DNA from: Liolophura sinensis
Lineage: Eukaryota > Mollusca > Polyplacophora > Chitonida > Chitonidae
Direction of reading: 5' to 3'
Assembly (NCBI RefSeq): GCF_032854445.1
Contig: NC_088300.1
Location: 55,340,984-55,404,983 of the forward strand
DNA: 64,000 nt
Shown here: positions 56,313-64,000 of the stretch, one piece after another
Layout of the letters: every line of letters begins with the position of its first letter
Numbering within the stretch: the first letter of the stretch is position 1
The notes under the pieces: model-generated
Database searches by the model: none
What the model saw: the letters and a program-made list of their open reading frames with translations, nothing else
Told to the model about the DNA's origin: nothing
Position numbers and translations under genes: made by a program

Positions 56313-59133
56313 GTGATACATGGGTACTACAGCAGCGTACATGGGTACTACAGCAGCAGCGTACATGGGTACTACAGCAGCAGTGTACATGGGTACTGCA
56401 GCAGCGTACATGGGTACTACAGCAGCAGTGTACATGGGTACTACAGCAGCAGCGTACATGGGTACTACAGCAGGGTACATTGGTACTACAGCAGCAGCGT
56501 ACATGGGTACTGCAGCAGCGTACATGGGTACTACAGCAGCAGCGTACATGGGTACTACAGCAGCGTACATGGGTACTGCAGCAGCGTACATGGGTACTGC
56601 AGCAGCGTACATGGGTACTACAGCAGCAGCGTACATGGGTACTACAGCAGCGTACATGGGTACTACAGCAGCAGCGTACATGGGTACTGCAGCAGTGTAC
56701 ATGGGTACTGCAGCAGCGTACATGGGTACTGCAGCAGCGTACATGGGTACTACAGCAGTGTACATGGGTACTGCAGCAGTGTATAGGAGTTCTGAAGCAG
56801 TGTACATGGGTACTGCAGCAGTGTACATGGGTACTACAGCAGCGTACATGGGTACTGCAGCAGTGTACATGGGTACTGCAGCAGTGTACATGGGTACTGC
56901 AGCAGTGTGCATGGGTACTGCAGCAGTGTACATGGGTACTGCAGCAGTATATGAGTTCTGCAGCAGTGTACATGGGTACAACAGCAGTGTATATGAATTC
57001 TGCAGCAGTGTACATGGGTACTGCAGCAGTGTACATGGGTACTGCAGCAGTGTACATGGGTACTGCAGCAGTGTACATGGGCACTACAGCAGCAGCGTAC
57101 ATGGGTACTGCAGCAGTGTACATGGGTACTGCAGCAGTGTACATGGGTACTGCAGCAGCGTACATGGGTACTACAGCAGCAGCGTACGTGGGTACTACAG
57201 CAGTGTATATGAATTCTGCAGCAGTGTACATGGGTACTGCAGCAGCGTACATGGGTACTGCAGCAGTGTACATGGGTACTGCAGCAGCGTACATGGGTAC
57301 TACAGCAGCAGCGTACGTGGGTACTGCAGCAGTGTGCATCGGTACTGCAGCAGTGTACATGGGTACTGCAGCAGTGTACATGGGTACTGCAGCAGCGTAC
57401 ATGGGTACTACAGCAGCAGCGTACGTGGGTACTGCAGCAGTGTGCATGGGTACTGCAGCAGTGTACATGGGTACTGCAGCAGTGTACATGGGTACTGCAG
57501 CAGTGTACATGGGTACTGCAGCAGTGTGCATGGGTACTGCAGCAGTGTACATGGGTACTGCAGCAGTATATGAGTTCTGCAGCAGTGTACATGGGTACAA
57601 CAGCAGTGTATATGAATTCTGCAGCAGTGTACATGGGTACTGCAGCAGTGTACATGGGTACTGCAGCAGTGTACATGGGTACTGCAGCAGTGTACATGGG
57701 TACTGCAGCAGTGTGCATGGGTACTGCAGCAGTGTTCATGGGTACTGCAGCAGTATATGAGTTCTGCAGCAGTGTTACATGGGTACAACAGCAGTGTATA
57801 TGAATTCTGCAGCAGTGTACATGGGTACTGCAGCAGTGTACATGGGTACTGCAGCAGTGTACATGGGTATTGCAGCAGTGTACATGGGCACTACAGCAGC
57901 AGCGTACATGGGTACTGCAGCAGTGTACAATGGGTACTGCAGCATTGTACATGGGTACTACAGCAGCGTACATGGGTACTGCAGCAGCTTACATGGGCAC
58001 TGCAGCAGTGTACATGGGTACTACAGCAGCGTACATGGGTACTGCAGCAGTGTATATGAATTCTGCAGCATTGTACATGGGTACTACAGCAGCGTACATG
58101 GGTACTGCAGCAGTGTACATGGGTACTGCAGCATTGTACATGGGTAATACAGCAGTGTGCATGGGTACTGCAGCAGCGTACATGGGTACTGCAGCAGTGT
58201 ACATGGGTACTGCAAGCAATGTACATGGGTACTACAGCAGCGTACATGGGTACTGCAGCAGCTTACATGGGCACTGCAGCAGTGTACATGGGTACTGCAG
58301 CAGTGTATATGAATTCTGCAGCATTGTACATGGGTACTACAGCCAGCGTACATGGGTACTGCAGCAGTGTGCATGGGTACTGCAGCAGCGTACGTGGGTA
58401 CTGCAGCAGTGTACATGGGTACTACAGCAGCGTACGTGGGTACTGCAGCAGTGTACATGGGTACTACAGCAGCGTACGTGGTACTGCAGCAGTGTGCATG
58501 GGTACTACAGCAGCGTACGTGGGTACTGCAGCAGTGTGCATGGGTACTACAGCAGCGTACGTGGGTACTGCAGCAGTGTGCATGGGTACTACAGCAGCGT
58601 ACGTGGGTACTGCAGCAGTGTACATGGGTACTACAGCAGCGTACGTGGGTACTGCAGCAGTGTATATGAATTCTGCAGCAGTGTGCATGGGTACTGCAGC
58701 AGCGTACATGGGTACTGCAGCAGTGTGCATGGGTACTACAGCAGCGTACGTGGGTACTGCAGCAGTGTGCATGGGTACTTGCAGCAGCGTACATGGGTAC
58801 TGCAGCAGTGTATATGGGTACTGCAGCAATGTACATGGGTACTGCAGCAATGTACATGGGTACTACAGCAGCGTACATTGGGTACTGCAGCAGCTTACAT
58901 GGGGCACTGCAGCAGTGTACATGGGGTACTGCAGCAGTGTATATGAATTCTGCAGGCATTGTACATGGGTACTGCAGCAATGTACATGGGTACTACAGCA
59001 GCGTACATGGGTACTGCAGCAGCTTACATGGCACTGCAGCAGTGTACATGGGTACTGCAGCAGTGTATACGAGTTCTGCAGCAGTGTACATGGGTACTAC
59101 AGCAGCGTACATGGGTACTGCAGCAGCGTATAG
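56313..59133. repeat. 21/24-bp minisatellite, about 130 copies
   Basis: The unit is GTGTACATGGGTACTGCAGCA (21 bp) with a 24-bp variant carrying an extra GCA, and a TATATGAATTC variant that adds EcoRI sites. PstI (CTGCAG) occurs in most units. A block holding two TATATGA variants around GGGTACAACAGCAG recurs at about 56945, 57565 and 57750, so larger blocks were duplicated. Open frames of up to 430 codons exist on both strands because both unit lengths are multiples of three; I do not call them genes. Confidence 0.92.
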
Positions 59134-59659
59134 ACTCAGGCCTGTCAGAAAGTTTTACCCCATGGTAAAATTCTGAACAGAAATGAAGAATTTATTTAAA
59201 AAATAAGTCTTCTCAAACATACAGTGTGTAGAATAGCAGAACCCCTACCCTTATAAGGTCTACTAGAGTTATACATAAGCTACATTTGATGAGTACCATT
59301 GGGGTGTAGCATATCTTAACTGAGCTCTGTCTAAGGTGTATTGAGGTACTGCCAATTATGCAAATTACTACCTCAAGTATACCTATAGTACACCTAAACA
59401 AGGTGGATGTACACTGTTTTCAATTTTATTTAGACAAAAAACAAGCTCAAAACACTTAAATATTGGCTGACGTGTTACAAATTCTATCCCAGATAGTATC
59501 AGTGCATAATTGGATTGGTTAACATTCATCTTTTTCGCAAATTTTTTTGTATTTATATGTTCACCATTTTGTCTGAAGTAAACTCTAAATCTGATCTCTT
59601 GTTTTAAAACTTTAAAAAAAGTGGCGGAGGTCACTAAATACTGATGACCACTCAATTAT

Positions 59660-60040
59660 GATCAATAACTCTCCAAGTTTCTAACCTGTACCTGAGGTAC
59701 ATCTACTAAGTCTTGATTTTTTTTCCTCAATGTTCCTGAGGTACATTTGAGGTACATTATTTCGTGTTCAAAAACCGCTCAATAACTCTCCAAGTTTCTA
59801 ACCTGTACCTGAGGTACATCTTCTAAGTCTTGATTTTTTTTCAAAGTTCCTGAGGTACATCTGAGGTACATTATCTCGTGTCCAAAAACCGCTCAAAACT
59901 AACAAAGTTCCTAAGGTGTACCTAGGGTATATCATTCATTTTTTTTTACTTTTAAAGTTTCTATGGTGTACCTGAGGTATATCTTCTAAATGTGGGTTTT
60001 TTTTCAAAGTTCCTGAGGTACATCTGACATATAGGCATAT
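59660..60040. repeat. 117-bp tandem repeat, three copies
   Basis: AATAACTCTCCAAGTTTCTA starts at 59664 and 59781 (117 bp apart); the third copy, from about 59895, is diverged. The motif CCTGAGGTACAT recurs inside each unit, and singly upstream near 59340-59400. Confidence 0.8.
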
Positions 60041-60751
60041 GGCTAGGGCATACAGTACACCTCAGATAAGCTGTACACCTCATACTCTGTGCTTGCATGA
60101 GTTACAAATGGTAGCAGTGATGTTATCAAAATGGCTGTATTAAGCCAAGCAGCTGCTGTCATGGAGTCAGATCACATACAGGAGTATTTTCTTCCTTGTT
60201 CAAATATTAGACAAATGTACATAACTAAATAGAGGGACCCGACCATATAGATCATCGATAACACTTAGCAGCCTTGTACAATGTATGACCTACTTAATAC
60301 AGCTATATATACACCCCTCAATATCTTTACTTCACAATAAACCCACTACATGTAAAACACATGTATAAGGGGTACATGGGTGACCGTGACATTGCTAGCA
60401 AGTCCATAAGTTCGCCACCATCCCCTTCACCGAAACTAATATGTATGCAGGATTAGTATTATCACATCATTGTGTCATTTATTTGACTTAAAAACTATGG
60501 AGGACAACAGCCTTAAATACTTTCACGTTTTTTTTCGGCCTCAACCTTTTGCAAGGCTCAATCCAACTTTTCGTTTCACTTTAGTTCAATATAACTATTA
60601 TACCTTAAGTAGCAATCTGCAACTGCAATCTTCAGACGCACTTCAGCTTGTTTCTATTGCAAACTGATCTCCTATAAATGCTATTTTCACAGAACAACTC
60701 TCCCTTCAACGCAAAAATATACATACATGTAGTGGTAGTGCTGACAGTTAT

Positions 60752-60962
60752 ACTCAAAAATATTTCATTTAAATGACCTATCATTGCAAACATTTTTATA
60801 GTGGTGAGCTTATAAGTGAAATATTCTCGAGTACGGTTTAAAACACCAATCAAATAAAATAAATAAATCTAGGTAAGGTACAAATCACCTTATCAGCAAG
60901 GGTGTTCATAGAAATTCTACACTTTTTTTTAACTCAAGAGTATTTCACTTATGAAGACATGA
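60752..60962. repeat. Cluster of SINE-1 3'-end fragments
   Basis: A plus-orientation end (AAGTGAAATATTCTCGAGTA to CAATCAAATAAAATAAATAA, 60813-60866) lies between two short minus-orientation scraps (60752-60778 and 60938-60956). Confidence 0.55.
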
Positions 60963-60964
60963 TT

Positions 60965-62900
60965 TCTTTTGAATATATATGTTGCAGCGAGTGACTGTAT
61001 TGACAGGTGAGGGCCGGTTTAATGGGTCGACTGGTTTAATAAACATGAGACAATGTTTGTTCATCTATGCTCGGTGAAAGATAAAAAAACAGGTAAATAA
61101 GAAATACAAGCCTACACCATAATTATAGCGTAGGGCTGTGGGCAGAAGGGTAGTCAGACAATATATTATTCTGTTGTGACAACGATATTGTACATATTTA
61201 TAATCCGAAACAGATATAAAGATTAAATATTTTTAAACGAAATGCTCTCTGAAAACCGTAGGTCCTATCACTCGCCCAGGATGTGAATTAGTCAAAGCGC
61301 ATACCCAAATCTACTAAACCTAATATAGGTTACACATGCGCAGTTCAGGTGAATGGGTCCAAGATTTGCCTCTGAACTGAAGAGTGGAGCACTGATTAGG
61401 TCATACTGCCATACAGACATTTTAGGTTGTTGATGCACTATAAATTTCTGCACGGTTATTTTGCATCTAGTCAAAATGTCTCAGAATTCTGTTTGTTTTC
61501 GACAGAACTGAAAACTTTTTTGGCCAGTGTTACTTCCTACCCCCTTGGAGTTCACCAAGGTACAAAATGCTATGACTTCACTTCCAGCAAGCACAGCTCA
61601 AAAAATATGGTGGTCATGCTTGGTTGACTTTTTGATGTTGTAAAAAATGTGCAAGATGCATGTGGTGATATGTCATTGTACCACGCGAAAGGTAGGGCAT
61701 ATATATTTTGAGGTTGAAGTTGACAAATTTACTACATAAATAGTAAGGAAAATCAATGCGCCCTATGTAACCTATAGAGTCAACGGGAGTCACATGTTTA
61801 GATATACTGTCTCCTCGACACCCCTTCCCCCCACCACAACCAACCTTTCCCCAAGTATAACACAGGCTTATCAAAGGTAAACTCTTCAATCTTGAAACAA
61901 AATAATATGTCATAATATGAGATTTTTTTAAATGTCCAAAAGATAAAGGCCTATAAAGTATGGATTGTTTGATTTTTGTTGGTAAAGACTGTAATAGTGT
62001 GATTATTAGAAATGAACTAGACTCAGGTCTGCCTAACCTAAGATGGCGGTGTATCAAAGGAACTTACATCGAGGTCGCCACGGGCGTCCACGGCTATCCT
62101 GTATAGGTAGGCCTAATGGCCGTAACAACGTTGTGCCCCACACTGGAGTTTGGCTTATTGGTCAGTACCACCAATGTCTACCTGACGTCCAGGTGATCAA
62201 CGATGAATGATTGAGTATAGATGTACTGATATAAATGGCACGGAGAGAGTATCAAGTGACAGTCTCCCGCTATAAGACCTGGTATAAGAGCGACTGCTAC
62301 CTAAGGTGTCCGGCTTGCATCGGTGGCTATGACCCAGTTAGCGGTATGAAAAAAAGTAGGCGACTTGACTGACTCGACCTGTGTTCTTATGAAAAAAGTT
62401 GACTGATAACATGACTGCGTACATCTGCGTACAACTTTTAGTGCATTATACAGTTTATTATACAACCCTGAAAACAATATTGTCTGTGTCATCGGTTAAT
62501 TTAATGCCACTGAACATTGCCACTGAGCGTCAAACAGAACGCAAAAAGTACGTGTATATAAATGTAAATGGATGCCATGTAATCAGTTCATGAGTTATTG
62601 ACTAGAAATTAAGAATACGTATGTTTGGGGGCGAGGTGTATGGGTGTGTGAGGGAGGGGGGCGCCTAAAATCATGTAATGGCGTTTTATCAATCATGATG
62701 ACTACTGCACCTAATCCCCCCAGGAGGTGATAAGAATAGGACAGCACTCTAGGTAAGGTTCTCGTAAAAGACGACTAAACAAGAGCTCTCCTGTGTGAGC
62801 CCGTTGAATATAATAGGCTCACATCTTCTCGGTTGTGTGAGAGGCAACAGGGGAGCGACCTGTTTGCTGTGGGTTGCTACCCGTAATCTCCGAGGACGGG
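60965..62900. other. No gene seen
   Basis: The minus-strand open frame at 62057-61614 (147 codons) has no recognised domain or splice support. Nothing else is supported. Confidence 0.3.
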
Positions 62901-63096
62901 ATCCTGGTGGTACTCGTCAGCCTACATCCACGAGGGGAACGGAAGTACATCCACCAGGAGAACGGACATCCATCAGAAGGATGGTATAGTGCGCATGACC
63001 ACACATATGGCGCGAAATGCAAAGTAGTGGGATATAATTACAAATTTGTGTTCACTAAAAAGACATACGGATTATATCACTGTATATCTCATACCA

Positions 63097-63317
63097 TTAA
63101 GGTGTTTAAAGTGTTGAGAATTTATCTGCTCTCGTAGCACTGGGCAGCCTACACCCATGAGCAGTACGTCCACGAGGAGAACGGACATCCATGAGCAGAC
63201 CAGAACATGTAACTTGATCGTTTACAAATAACTGGGCAAAGTACGAGACTATAGGCCTATATATTTATATAGGCCTATATCCGAGTAGATAAATTCTCAA
63301 CACTTTAAACACCTTAA
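63097..63317. repeat. Inverted repeat, about 36-bp arms, with a central palindrome
   Basis: Arm TTAAGGTGTTTAAAGTGTTG... at 63097-63134 is the near-perfect reverse complement of 63283-63317. A separate perfect palindrome, ATAGGCCTATATA, TT, TATATAGGCCTAT, lies between the arms at 63251-63278. Confidence 0.85.
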
Positions 63318-63439
63318 CATCAGATAGCACAGACATTACTATAACCCTGTACACCTTCTCTAATGTGTCATAGTTAATTAATAACGTAATAATCCTCCAT
63401 CACTGACTGGAAAAAAAGATATTAAAGATCCACGAGGAA

Positions 63440-64000
63440 GATGTTGTCTAGTTCACCTCCGTACAGGTATAAAGTACAACATCCACGATGAGGACGGTGG
63501 CTAATTTACCTTGCTACAAGTATAAAGTGCAACATCCACAGAGAGCACGGTGGCTAATTTACCTTCCTGCACTTATAAGGTACAACATCCATGAGGAGGA
63601 CGGTGGCTAATTTACCTTCCTGCAGGTATCAGGTACAACATCCCCGAGGAGGACGGTGGCTAATTTACCTTCCTGCAGGTATAAAGTACAACATCCACGA
63701 CGAGAACGGTGGCTTATTGAATTTCCTGCAGGTATAAGGTACAACATCCACGAGGAGGACGGTGGCTAATTTACCTGCCTACAGGTATAAGGTACAACAT
63801 ACGCGAGGAGGACAGTGGCTAATTTACCTTCCTGCAGGTATGAAGTACAACATCCATGAGGAGAACGGTGGCTTATTTAACTTCCTGCAGTTATAAGGTA
63901 CAACATCCACGAGGAGGACGGTGGCTATTTTCCCGCCCTATAGATATAAGGTACAACATCAATGAGGAGGACTGTGGCTAATTTACCTTCCTGCAGTTAT
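63440..64000. repeat. 53-bp tandem repeat running off the window end
   Basis: The unit is GGTATAAGGTACAACATCCA, CGAGGAGGACGGTGGCTAAT, TTACCTTCCTGCA. ATCC recurs at 63481, 63534, 63587, 63640 and 63693, every 53 bp. Single related units lie at 62918-62975 and 63143-63185. The unit is unrelated in sequence to the other 53-bp array at 2510-3062. Confidence 0.9.

Noticed and set aside
56199-59133. Open frames of 100-430 codons on both strands in the 21/24-bp array
   Set aside because: They exist in several frames at once because unit lengths are multiples of three. No signal peptide, splice sites or biased third positions support a gene.
61614-62057. 147-codon minus-strand open frame
   Set aside because: No recognisable motif or splice support, and low-complexity Gly/Cys/Lys stretches.
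63440-64000. CRISPR-like regular array
   Set aside because: The whole 53-bp unit is repeated with no unique spacers, and the surroundings are a eukaryotic genome.

Overview
The window reads as animal nuclear DNA, most likely a mollusc or another lophotrochozoan. Genes are split by long introns with GT/AG borders. There are no bacterial-type operons. Much of the DNA is short interspersed repeats, decayed retroelements and minisatellites. The host group is inferred from two tRNA-headed SINE families of a type I associate with mollusc genomes, from Penelope-like and L1/Tx1-like retroelement remains, and from an invertebrate-type Act1 gene with a death domain. No complete single-exon gene was found; the genes below were assembled by reading exons and checking that splice phases agree.

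The best-supported gene is on the minus strand at 54071-43151. Five exons join without a phase conflict into 579 codons including the stop. The protein is an Act1/CIKS (TRAF3IP2)-like adaptor: death domain, long Ser/Asn/Gln-rich linker, C-terminal SEFIR domain. It would link IL-17-receptor-type SEFIR receptors to TRAF signalling. Its 5.1-kb last intron consists largely of two related satellites (49/98-bp and 24-bp units), with a SINE inserted in one of them.

The second gene is on the plus strand, 16771-28338. A TATA box and a signal-peptide exon are followed by two further exons with matching phases. The 117-residue product is secreted, has six cysteines and ends in a Trp/Arg-rich tail. I do not recognise its family.

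Less certain coding pieces, all minus strand: a signal-peptide first exon (1048-976), a type II membrane-anchor first exon (5376-5151), two phase-compatible exons with a coiled-coil-like stretch (about 25020-24593), and a fucolectin (FTP/F5-8C)-like last exon (30458-30233) with a decayed duplicate nearby.

Mobile DNA: a broken L1/Tx1-like non-LTR element at about 8170-12990 with its RT core deleted; at least five Penelope-like fragments (17.6, 21.7-23.3, 25.8-26.8, 32.9-34.4 and 37.5 kb); two SINE families; and one unclassified ~270-bp repeat family in seven places. Tandem arrays have units of 53 bp (2.5-3.1 kb), 22 bp (14.0 kb), 90 bp with inverted edges (35.6-36.0 kb), 54 bp (39.1-40.4 kb), 49/98 bp and 24 bp (43.7-48.5 kb), 21/24 bp (56.3-59.1 kb), 117 bp (59.7-60.0 kb) and 53 bp (63.4 kb to the window end). 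The many long open frames inside these arrays follow from unit lengths divisible by three and are not annotated as genes.
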